DNA of 34,443 nucleotides from NCBI GenBank assembly GCA_015494395.1, contig WGBG01000032.1, positions 1 to 34,443 of the forward strand, given 5' to 3'. Origin of the DNA: Deltaproteobacteria bacterium (lineage in GTDB: Bacteria > Desulfobacterota > Dissulfuribacteria > Dissulfuribacterales > QOAL01). Position 1 is the stretch's first letter, and every line of letters starts with the position of its first letter. Below the pieces are notes generated by a model. It made no database searches and was not told where the DNA came from. It saw only the letters and a list, made by a program, of their open reading frames with translations. This document shows positions 8,357-17,931 of this stretch, piece after piece. Made by a program: the position numbers and the translations under genes.

Positions 8357-9313
8357 TCAGCTTTTATTATCAACGCTCACCACACCATAAGGTGTGATAA
8401 TTGCATTTTTATAAACTCCTTCTTCCGCAACCCGGGTATCAGGCCACACCACGCTCCTGTCAAGAACCACGTTCCTTCCAACAACTGCCCTGCTTCCAAT
8501 ACATGCCCAGTGTCTGCATACCACCCCGCTTTCAAGTGCTGCCTCTGAGGCAACAAGGCAATCGTTGAGCAGGTTTATTTCTCTGAACGATTGTTTCAAC
8601 AGCACCTTGTGGGCACGAAGATAGCCTTCAGGTGTGCCTGTATCCTCCCAAATCCAGGAGCCATCATCATTTGAGGAGACAGTCTGGCACATTACAGCCC
8701 CTATTCTGCCACCTTTTTTGCTTGCAGACTCAAGGGCTGTAATTACAGAACCGGACCCCTGGGGGATACTATCCAAAAAAGACGGGGATAAAACTGAAAT
8801 TCCGGTAAAGGCAAAGGCATCAGGAGCACTGTAACCAAAAGATTTCACTGAACCCTGCCTGACCTCAACCGTGTTCCAGGGATCACGCCTGTGCAGCAAC
8901 AGAGAGGCAATCAAGCTGGGCTCCTCCCTTAAGCCATGTACATGAAGCCCGTACATAGCTGCAAGGTCAACGTCTGTTACAACATCTGCGTTAATAACCA
9001 GCAGGGGCTCGCTCCTGTTACAATGTCTGCGGAACATGTGTCCGATTCCACCGCCTGTACCAAGAAGTTCATGTTCCACTTCAACAACTGCATGGATATT
9101 GGTCCTGGCGTGAAACCCTGAATACCAGTCAGTGATCGCTTGACTCAGGTGAAAGGTATTTATAAAGATGGATTCAAACCCCTGACGGGTAAGGTCAAGG
9201 CAAAGGCGTTCCAGCAGCGGCTGGTTCAGGATTGGGAAAAGGGGTTTGGGAAGGTATTGGGTTAGTGGCAGCAGCCTTGTGCCAAGGCCTGCTGCCAGTA
9301 TCATTGCCTGCAA
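8357..9313 (-). CDS. Sugar-1-phosphate nucleotidyltransferase
   Basis: The 318-residue protein starts with the nucleotidyltransferase signature AAGLGTRLLPLTQYLPKPL (about residues 7-25), which binds the nucleoside triphosphate and metal. A VINADVVTD segment supplies the further acidic metal ligand. The last 70 or so residues contain hexapeptide-like repeats (SRAVVGRNVVLDRSVVWPDT) of a short left-handed beta helix. This architecture fits a mannose-1-phosphate guanylyltransferase-like enzyme or MurU-like uridylyltransferase that activates a sugar phosphate for cell-wall or polysaccharide synthesis; the exact sugar cannot be told. It begins 8 nt after the tatA stop, so it is probably the last gene of the resB-ccsA-tatA transcript, although no functional link is obvious. 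Confidence 0.85.
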   Translation of the reverse strand: MQAMILAAGLGTRLLPLTQYLPKPLFPILNQPLLERLCLDLTRQGFESIFINTFHLSQAITDWYSGFHARTNIHAVVEVEHELLGTGGGIGHMFRRHCNRSEPLLVINADVVTDVDLAAMYGLHVHGLREEPSLIASLLLHRRDPWNTVEVRQGSVKSFGYSAPDAFAFTGISVLSPSFLDSIPQGSGSVITALESASKKGGRIGAVMCQTVSSNDDGSWIWEDTGTPEGYLRAHKVLLKQSFREINLLNDCLVASEAALESGVVCRHWACIGSRAVVGRNVVLDRSVVWPDTRVAEEGVYKNAIITPYGVVSVDNKS

Positions 9314-9321
9314 GGAAGTTT

Positions 9322-9528
9322 TCAGCCAGCCTTTTTCTGATCAGCAGAAGCACTGTCGTCAATACTGGAGGCATTCTTCACCTCCTCGTTCATGTCCTTG
9401 AGCCCCTCTTTGAATGACCGAAGCCCCTTTCCAAGTCCGGCTCCTATTTCAGGGAGTTTTTTGCCTCCGAATACAAATAGGGCAATGAGAAGAATTATGA
9501 TAAGCTCCTGCGTTCCGAGTCCAAACAT
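9322..9528 (-). CDS. tatA: TatA/E-type twin-arginine translocase subunit (copy 1)
   Basis: This 68-residue protein has a short N-terminal membrane helix (ELIIILLIALFVFGG), the FGGKKLPE hinge, an amphipathic helix (GAGLGKGLRSFKEGLKD) and an acidic/polar tail, which is the standard TatA layout. TatA oligomers form the pore through which folded proteins with Tat signals cross the inner membrane. I chose the ATG at 9528 because a strong AGGAGG (complement at 9535-9540) lies 6 nt upstream; a longer frame to 9585 would add 19 non-Tat residues. It lies between ccsA and the nucleotidyltransferase. No tatC or tatB is in the window; a second tatA lies at 12171-12359. Confidence 0.92.
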   Translation of the reverse strand: MFGLGTQELIIILLIALFVFGGKKLPEIGAGLGKGLRSFKEGLKDMNEEVKNASSIDDSASADQKKAG

Positions 9529-9540
9529 GATTTTCCTCCT

Positions 9541-9605
9541 GTCTGGTAACCAGACTGTGAGATATGTAGGGTGTGCAACCTGCACCCTGCTCTTGCTGTG
9601 AGATA
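9541..9605 (-). promoter_or_regulatory. Dyads and direct repeats in the tatA leader
   Basis: A 7-bp inverted repeat with a single-base centre, GTCTGGT-A-ACCAGAC (9541-9555), abuts the tatA ribosome site. CTGTGAGATA occurs twice in direct orientation (9555-9564 and 9596-9605), and GGGTG/CACCC can pair between them. The 125-bp gap after ccsA suggests that tatA has its own control here. No regulator can be named. Confidence 0.4.
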
Positions 9606-9653
9606 GCTACAAGGATAGTGAATCCTACTGGCAAAAGCAACAGCCAGGCCTGT

Positions 9654-10496
9654 TTAACTTGATCCATAACTGTGCAGCCCTGAAAGCAGGAAGTTTACAC
9701 CGAAGTAGGTGAATATAACCGAGATAAAACCGATTATTGAGAGCAGTGCAATACGCTTTCCCTGCCATCCCCTTACAAACCTGGCGTGAAGTGCGGTAGC
9801 ATATACAAACCATGTGATTAGAGACCAGGTTTCCTTAGGGTCCCAGCTCCAGTAGGTTCCCCATGCCTGATTTGCCCACACAGCCCCGGTGATAATACCA
9901 ACCGACAGCCATAGGAAACCAAATATAATGGTCTGGTGCATAAGCTCATCCAGAACCTTGTGACTTGGAAGGGAGCTGAGCAGTCCCTTGCCCTCTCCAC
10001 TTCCCCGCACCAGATACATTATCCCCATGCCACAGGCAACAGCAAATGAGGCATAGCCAAGGAAACAGGTAATCACATGGGCTATGAGCCAGTTACTCTG
10101 GAGTGCAGGAATAAGGGGCTGAATGGTATCTTGGACATCTGGGCTGAAAGATGCATATGCCATTGCAAGGGTTGCAAAAGGTGTGGCAAATGCTCCAATC
10201 ACACGTTTTTTGGTCTTATATTCAATTATCAAATATACAAGCACGGTTACCCAGGCGAAGAACACCAGGGATTCATAAAGATTTGAGAGCGGTGCATGAC
10301 CATAACCCAACTGGTATGATTCCACCCACCGCATGCCGATTCCGGCAGTCTGACAAATCAGGCCGGCAAGGGTAACAAATGTTGCCAGCAGGCCAACCTT
10401 CTCTACCCTGAAAACCCAGTGGATAAGGTACAGGGCAGCGGCTCCCAGATAAATGAACGTGGTGATACTCAGTAAATATGAACTTGAAAAGGTCAT
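9654..10496 (-). CDS. ccsA: System II cytochrome c biogenesis protein CcsA/CcsB (ResC-like)
   Basis: The 280-residue protein has about eight membrane helices and the tryptophan-rich WWD haem-handling motif, WGTYWSWDPKETWSLITW (residues 212-229). Conserved histidines lie around it, including H67, H140 and H237. With ResB it forms the cytochrome c synthetase that exports haem and attaches it to CxxCH motifs of apocytochromes outside the membrane. The length is typical of the CcsB/ResC subfamily. The start ATG at 10496 overlaps the resB stop in ATGA (10493-10496), a classic translationally coupled pair. tatA follows after 125 nt. Confidence 0.94.
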   Translation of the reverse strand: MTFSSSYLLSITTFIYLGAAALYLIHWVFRVEKVGLLATFVTLAGLICQTAGIGMRWVESYQLGYGHAPLSNLYESLVFFAWVTVLVYLIIEYKTKKRVIGAFATPFATLAMAYASFSPDVQDTIQPLIPALQSNWLIAHVITCFLGYASFAVACGMGIMYLVRGSGEGKGLLSSLPSHKVLDELMHQTIIFGFLWLSVGIITGAVWANQAWGTYWSWDPKETWSLITWFVYATALHARFVRGWQGKRIALLSIIGFISVIFTYFGVNFLLSGLHSYGSS

Positions 10497-11854
10497 CTTC
10501 CCTCTCCTGTTACTTCATCAATGGCCTGGGCAACGGCCTCAAAATCCTGTTCAAACTTCAATCTGTTTTTGTTGGTCTGTCCGCCAAGAAGCACAACCAT
10601 ATCCTTGCCATCCTGTCCAAGGTAGAGCCAGGTGCGCCTGTGCCCCACCCAGAATACAATGGCAAACCCAAGGATAAGGGCAGTACATCCAAGCCACACT
10701 ATCCAGACCCCTGGATCTTTCTTGACCTGAAGGCCTGTCATGTATCGTTCCGAGGCGTCAATCATATTCAGCTTATATGTTTTGCCGCCTGCTGAAATCT
10801 CCTTTGGCCCACCCTTGAATAGCCAGATTGAATCTGCCCTGCCAGTGGAATCTCCTATCCACAGGCTCACAGCAGGCACGCCGTGTACATTTGGAAGAAA
10901 TTTCATAAGCCCCATTGTAATCCCTGCCTCAGGCCAGCTTACACGTTGAAATGCCGGAATTACCAGAGTCCTGCTTGCACCTGAAGTATCAGATACCTGA
11001 ACGCTGACCTCAGGGATTGACTGGTAACTGGACTGGTAAAAGGTAACACCCTTGTAAGTCAGGGGATCGTTAACCAGAATGGATTTTTTCATAACCTCCT
11101 TACCGTTATCTATAACGGTAAGATCAGACCTGAACTCCTTTGGTGCCCCTGTATCGTAGAAATCTACAAAGAACCGGTCACACCTTATTGAAAAGCCCAA
11201 AGGAATCTTTTTGGACGGATCAGATGAGGCAACGGCATGATCCGAGGTCTCTCCCTCAAGGAGCATGAGCCTGCCCTTAAAGCCTGTGACTGAGCCAAAA
11301 ACCGCTCCTGCAAAGATTATCAGGATACTGATATGAAGGCCATAAAGCCCCCAGTAGCTCCATTTGCCACTCTCAACCATGAAGACATCGTCACCGTTTT
11401 CAAGCTTTTTGTGGCGATATGAACCGGCAACCTTCTCAAAAATTTCAAGAATCTTTTCCTTCAGTTCCGGCCTATCACCTGAAATACGCCATTCCCTACG
11501 AAAGGTAACGCGCCTCAGGTAGTCGGCTGTGACATTGATGTAATCTCTTTTGAAGAGCTTGATGGTAAACGGGAGCCTGTTCAGGGTGCAGACAATCAGG
11601 TTGACACTGAAAAGCCCAAGTAATGTGAGATACCACCATGAATGATAGGTATCATCAAGTTTCAGTGCCTTTATCACCTTGAACATATCTGGACCATATT
11701 TATCCAGATAGAACTGCATGCTTTCTCCCTGAGGTATAATGGTGCCGATAATGGAGGTTATGGCAAGAATGATAAGGAGAAAGATTGCCAGACGTACAGA
11801 TGTAAAAAATTGCCAGACAGGATTGCTGCCTGAGCTGTTTTTTGTATTTTTCAT
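10493..11854 (-). CDS. resB: ResB-like cytochrome c biogenesis protein (System II)
   Basis: The 453-residue protein has the ResB layout. Two N-terminal helices (SVRLAIFLLIILAITSIIG and WWYLTLLGLFSVNLIVC) lead to a third near residue 170-190 (LYGLHISILIIFAGAVFG). A large periplasmic domain of about 190 residues follows, then a last helix (WIVWLGCTALILGFAIVFWV). ResB works with CcsA as the haem lyase for c-type cytochromes. Some lineages fuse the two; here they are separate but overlap by 4 nt. The start is the ATG at 11854, preceded by a TA-rich stretch. The pair implies that this organism makes periplasmic c-type cytochromes by System II. Confidence 0.92.
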   Translation of the reverse strand: MKNTKNSSGSNPVWQFFTSVRLAIFLLIILAITSIIGTIIPQGESMQFYLDKYGPDMFKVIKALKLDDTYHSWWYLTLLGLFSVNLIVCTLNRLPFTIKLFKRDYINVTADYLRRVTFRREWRISGDRPELKEKILEIFEKVAGSYRHKKLENGDDVFMVESGKWSYWGLYGLHISILIIFAGAVFGSVTGFKGRLMLLEGETSDHAVASSDPSKKIPLGFSIRCDRFFVDFYDTGAPKEFRSDLTVIDNGKEVMKKSILVNDPLTYKGVTFYQSSYQSIPEVSVQVSDTSGASRTLVIPAFQRVSWPEAGITMGLMKFLPNVHGVPAVSLWIGDSTGRADSIWLFKGGPKEISAGGKTYKLNMIDASERYMTGLQVKKDPGVWIVWLGCTALILGFAIVFWVGHRRTWLYLGQDGKDMVVLLGGQTNKNRLKFEQDFEAVAQAIDEVTGEGR

Positions 11855-12170
11855 TATATTAACCGTACATTATTAGGATTTTAGTGCAAAAATTCCTGCT
11901 AACTGCCATGCTCAAAAAAACATAAATACTGACCAACAGACATGAACACTTGAAAACCGATTATTTTAATGACAGATGACGGTTTCATGGACTCACGGCA
12001 AACACATGCCTTGCCACCTGCGTAAACAGGCGTATTCGTTGATGTGTGTTGACTGTTACAGATTCAGGATACAGGCCGGCATGTTATTGGCCAGATTGCA
12101 TGGGGGTCAGGTGCTGTTTTTAGATAAATGCACCCTGCAGGCAGGTCCAGTTGCGGGATCAAACGAAATT
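11855..12170. other. Intergenic region (316 bp) between resB and upstream tatA
   Basis: No gene is supported here. The part next to resB (11855-11975) is AT-rich and likely contains its promoter. An open frame on the plus strand from 11976 to 12401 crosses this gap but runs antisense to tatA and has no recognisable domain. No strong hairpin, RNA gene or copy of the dispersed repeats was seen. Confidence 0.4.
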
Positions 12171-12359
12171 TCAGTCAGAAAGTTTTTTCTCTTTATCAGG
12201 GCTGCTCTCACCGTTTTGTTCATCCTCCTTTACGGATTTTTTAAAGTTGCGGATACCTTTTCCAAGCCCCTCGCCAATCTGAGGCAGCTTACCTGCCCCG
12301 AAGATAACGAGGATGATAACCAAAATAACAAGCAACTCCGGCATTCCCAGCCCAAACAT
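12171..12359 (-). CDS. tatA: TatA/E-type twin-arginine translocase subunit (copy 2)
   Basis: This 62-residue protein has the TatA pattern: a membrane helix ([16 protein letters not shown]), the FGAGKLPQ hinge, an amphipathic helix ([17 protein letters not shown]) and a charged tail ending in KLSD. It is clearly diverged from the TatA at 9322, so the two are paralogues and not a recent duplication. The start is ATG 12359 with GGAG upstream (complement CTCC at 12367-12370). It lies 316 bp upstream of resB, on the same strand. It may serve a different subset of Tat substrates or be co-regulated with cytochrome assembly, but that is inference. Confidence 0.92.
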   Translation of the reverse strand: MFGLGMPELLVILVIILVIFGAGKLPQIGEGLGKGIRNFKKSVKEDEQNGESSPDKEKKLSD

Positions 12360-12545
12360 TTCTCACTCTCCTCGATCATCCATGAATGCAGGGTTCTGTG
12401 ACTAAACATTCAATGGATTATTATAAATAGGTGTTATTGTACTGCTGACATGAACACATTGCATTCTCATGCCTAGAGTCTTAATCTACATTCAGAGTGT
12501 TGCCGTGTCAATGCAGTATTGCTTGGGGAAAGGAAGCTCTAAGGA

Positions 12546-15000
<2,455 letters not shown>

Positions 15001-15020
15001 CAGATACGGAAACAGCCTTA

Positions 15021-15063
15021 AACTTTCATGGTATGGGGTTTGTCATCCCATGACATGAAAGTT
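15021..15063 (+). terminator. Strong stem-loop after guaB
   Basis: AACTTTCATG (15021-15030) pairs perfectly with CATGAAAGTT (15054-15063). Inside, ATGGG (15033-15037) pairs with CCCAT (15047-15051) around a 9-nt loop. It lies 20 nt after the guaB stop. There is no T-tract, so it may stabilise the 3' end or act as a Rho-assisted terminator. Confidence 0.6.
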
Positions 15064-15069
15064 AGCGAA

Positions 15070-15142
15070 AAGCTCAAAGTCGGAAGCTGAAATCAGACAT
15101 GATTTCTTTTACTTTGAGCCTTGAGCTTTCAGCTTTGAGCTC
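15070..15142. repeat. Second inverted repeat with TTGAGCT-like units
   Basis: AGCTCAAAG near 15071 is the inverse of CTTTGAGCT near 15132. The right side contains several near-repeats of CTTTGAGC/CTTGAGCT between 15113 and 15141. This low-complexity structured spacer separates the guaB hairpin from the regulator gene. Confidence 0.5.
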
Positions 15143-15169
15143 ATTTCACGGTAACCAGGAGCCTGATAA

Positions 15170-16594
15170 TTGCCTGAGAACAAACCACTGATACTGGTTG
15201 TAGATGATAACGAGGACATGGCAGAACTCCTCGGTAAGATCATACGGCGCAACATTGATGCCAACGTCCAGAGTGTTACGTCATCTGCTGCTGCAATAGA
15301 CATTGCTCGCAAAACCCCTCCGCTGGTGGTTGTTACAGACATAAAGATGCCTGACATGGACGGGCTGGAGTTGCTTGATCGTCTGAAACTCATAGATTCT
15401 GACATCGGGGTCATTGTAATCACAGGCTATGGAACCGTTGAGTCTGCAGTAAAGGCCCTGAAAAAAGGGGCCTATGACTATTTCCAGAAACCATTTGACA
15501 ATAAACGCCTTGTCCACGTGGTGAAGACATGCCTTGATCATGTCCTGTTAAAAAAGAAAAGTGCCAGGCTAAAGGAACAGCTTTACGAAGAATCGATAAA
15601 CTACGGCATAGTCGGAACATCACACAGGATAAGAAAGGTACTGGACCTGTTCTCAAGGATTGCAGACACCGATGTAACAGTGCTTGTCAGGGGGGAGAGC
15701 GGCACAGGCAAGGAACTTGCCGCCCGTGCCCTTCATGCCATGAGCAGCAGGTCCTCCAAGGAGATGATAACTGTAAACTGCCCTGCCCTTCCGGAACATA
15801 TCCTTGAAAGTGAGCTGTTCGGCTACAGCCGGGGCGCCTTTACAGGGGCAACAAGTGCAAAAAAGGGGCTTTTTATAGCTGCTAACAAATCAACCATACT
15901 CCTTGACGAAATTGCAGATATACCGGTCTCTATCCAGACAAAACTGCTGAGGGTCCTTCAGGAAAAGGAGATACGTCCCCTTGGCTCTACACATAATATT
16001 AAGATAGATGTCAGGGTTATTGCCTCCACCAACCAGTCCCTTGAGGAGAAGATAAAAAAGGGAGAGTTCAGGGAGGATCTTTTTTACAGGCTAAACGTGG
16101 TGAGTGTCACCATGCCTGCCCTAAGGGAGATACCAGAGGACATTCCCCTGATTGCAAACCATTTTCTCAGGAAATACACTGCCAAGTATGAACGGGAGGA
16201 GATGAGCTTTTCAAGAGAGGCAATCAAATTTATGATTTCATATCCCTGGCCCGGAAATGTAAGGCAGCTTGAAAATGCAGTCAAAAGAGCGGTGCTGCTT
16301 TCTGATTCAAACGAGATCTCCGCTGCCTGCCTCCCACAGGAAAAAAGTGAAGATCCTGCCATGGGAGAGATAAACATGCCCTGCTTTGACAACCTCCCGT
16401 ATAAGGACGCAAAAGAGGCAGTACTTAAATGTTTCTCCCAGCACTACCTTACCAGGACTCTCAAAAAGACCGGGGGTAATGTCACGGCCGCTGCTGCAAT
16501 GGTAGGTCTTGAAAGGCAGGCGCTTCAGAGGATACTTAGAAAATATGGCATAAAATCTGCTGAGTTTCGGAAAAAGGATAATGGTTCTGAATAA
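15170..16594 (+). CDS. NtrC-family sigma-54-dependent response regulator
   Basis: The 474-residue protein has three domains. The receiver (residues 7-120) shows acidic residues D12-D13, phospho-accepting Asp57 and Lys107. The AAA+ domain has Walker A GESGTGKE (175-182) and the sigma-54 contact motif GAFTGA (222-227). The Fis-type helix-turn-helix (about 440-468) contains GGNVTAAAAMVGLERQALQR. It should activate RpoN promoters when phosphorylated. The start is TTG at 15170 with AGGAG (15157-15161) 8 nt upstream. No kinase is adjacent. It is followed 11 nt later by a transpeptidase gene with which it is probably co-transcribed. Its targets are unknown; a possible sigma-54 promoter lies at 23376. 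Confidence 0.93.
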   Translation: MPENKPLILVVDDNEDMAELLGKIIRRNIDANVQSVTSSAAAIDIARKTPPLVVVTDIKMPDMDGLELLDRLKLIDSDIGVIVITGYGTVESAVKALKKGAYDYFQKPFDNKRLVHVVKTCLDHVLLKKKSARLKEQLYEESINYGIVGTSHRIRKVLDLFSRIADTDVTVLVRGESGTGKELAARALHAMSSRSSKEMITVNCPALPEHILESELFGYSRGAFTGATSAKKGLFIAANKSTILLDEIADIPVSIQTKLLRVLQEKEIRPLGSTHNIKIDVRVIASTNQSLEEKIKKGEFREDLFYRLNVVSVTMPALREIPEDIPLIANHFLRKYTAKYEREEMSFSREAIKFMISYPWPGNVRQLENAVKRAVLLSDSNEISAACLPQEKSEDPAMGEINMPCFDNLPYKDAKEAVLKCFSQHYLTRTLKKTGGNVTAAAAMVGLERQALQRILRKYGIKSAEFRKKDNGSE

Positions 16595-16605
16595 AGGAGA
16601 ATGCA

Positions 16606-17916
16606 TTGAACCCGGAACACCTGCTTAAGATACTGCTTGCCGCTGCTGCTGCAGTTGTAATATTTGCCTGCGCCTCTTGCTTTAAAGTAAGCAATAACAG
16701 CACATTAGATGATCATGCCAGGGTAAGGCAAAATATCCTGAATGCCATATCAGCACCTGCTGAAGATGCAAGGTTCAAGACAGGACTTACACTTCAAAGG
16801 GACGACCTGCGTAAGATTATTGACCCTTCCGTCATTTTAACAGCACATGAGCTGGACATTACAGTTGAATATCTTGATCAACCCCTGAAGATCGCGACCA
16901 CCATTGATCATGCACTGCAGGAGGCCATAAGGGAGCGAATCTCAAAGTCATCTGCAAGACAGGTGGCTGTGGTGGTAATGGAGCCAGAAAGCGGCAGGAT
17001 TATCTCAATGACAGGTTTTGACAAAGACGAAGACAATACCAACCCATGCACAGAAAAGTGTTTTCCTGCAGCAAGTGTCTTCAAGATGATCACCGCTGCC
17101 GCTGCAATAGAGGCAAAAAATTTCAATCCTGACACCACACTCCTTTTTAACGGCAGGAAACATACGCTTTACAAGTCACAACTAAACAAAAAAAGAAACA
17201 GGTGGACCACCAGGATAACTTTAAGGGACTCCTTTGCCCAGTCAGTAAACCCTGTTTTTGGAAAGATTGGAATCTTCAGCCTTGGCAGGGAAACACTTGA
17301 AAAATATGCCTATGCCTTTGGATTTGAACGTGAACTTGACTTTGACCTGCCGGTTGAGGAGAGCCATTTCAACATGACTGATGACAGTTACCGCATAGCA
17401 GAAATAGCAAGCGGCTTTAACCGGGAAACCAGAATCACCCCGCTACACGGTGCGTTAATTGCCTCAGCTGCCGTTAACCAGGGCACCATGATGACCCCTG
17501 CAGTTATTGACGCGGTGCTGGATATTGACGGCAAGCCTGTTTACCAGAACAGGCCTGAACCCCTCAGCAGGGCAATCACACCAAATGCAGCAAAAAGGCT
17601 CAAACAGCTTCTTGAGGCAACTGTAAGGCGTGGCACTGCAAGAAAGGCATTTCGCGGCTGGAAAAGGGACAAGGTCCTGTCACACCTTGAAATTGGTGGA
17701 AAGACAGGGACAATTGACAACAGAGAGCACACAATACGCTACGACTGGTTCTGCGGCTTTGCCCAGGACAAACGCACTGACAGAAAGATTGCCATAGCAG
17801 TACTTGTGGGCCACGCAAAGCCAAAACTTGACGTAAAGGCAGCCACCTATGCCAGGTACACCATCCGGGACTACTTCAGGCACAGGGCGGGCATGCAGAT
17901 GGCATCATCAAGATAA
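16606..17916 (+). CDS. Penicillin-binding protein with a single transpeptidase domain
   Basis: The 436-residue protein has an N-terminal hydrophobic anchor or signal (LLKILLAAAAAVVIFACASC). Cys22 or Cys25 might be lipidated, but neither context is a good lipobox. The transpeptidase domain has all three active-site motifs: S157-V-F-K160, S213-V-N215 and K366-T-G. The TTIDHALQEAI segment just before the domain is common to class A and B PBPs. No glycosyltransferase or full FtsI dimerisation domain is present, so it is a short PBP that probably cross-links peptidoglycan outside the inner membrane. The start is TTG 16606 with AAAGGAG 6 nt upstream; an ATG at 16601 stops at once. It lies between the sigma-54 regulator and the helicase fusion. 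Confidence 0.88.
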   Translation: MNPEHLLKILLAAAAAVVIFACASCFKVSNNSTLDDHARVRQNILNAISAPAEDARFKTGLTLQRDDLRKIIDPSVILTAHELDITVEYLDQPLKIATTIDHALQEAIRERISKSSARQVAVVVMEPESGRIISMTGFDKDEDNTNPCTEKCFPAASVFKMITAAAAIEAKNFNPDTTLLFNGRKHTLYKSQLNKKRNRWTTRITLRDSFAQSVNPVFGKIGIFSLGRETLEKYAYAFGFERELDFDLPVEESHFNMTDDSYRIAEIASGFNRETRITPLHGALIASAAVNQGTMMTPAVIDAVLDIDGKPVYQNRPEPLSRAITPNAAKRLKQLLEATVRRGTARKAFRGWKRDKVLSHLEIGGKTGTIDNREHTIRYDWFCGFAQDKRTDRKIAIAVLVGHAKPKLDVKAATYARYTIRDYFRHRAGMQMASSR

Positions 17917-17931
17917 GAACATCCTGACAAA

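Noticed and set aside
11976-12401. 141-codon plus-strand open frame across the resB-tatA gap
   Set aside because: Its second half is antisense to tatA, the first half has no domain and no convincing ribosome site is seen. The two Cys near its start are not a CxxCH motif.
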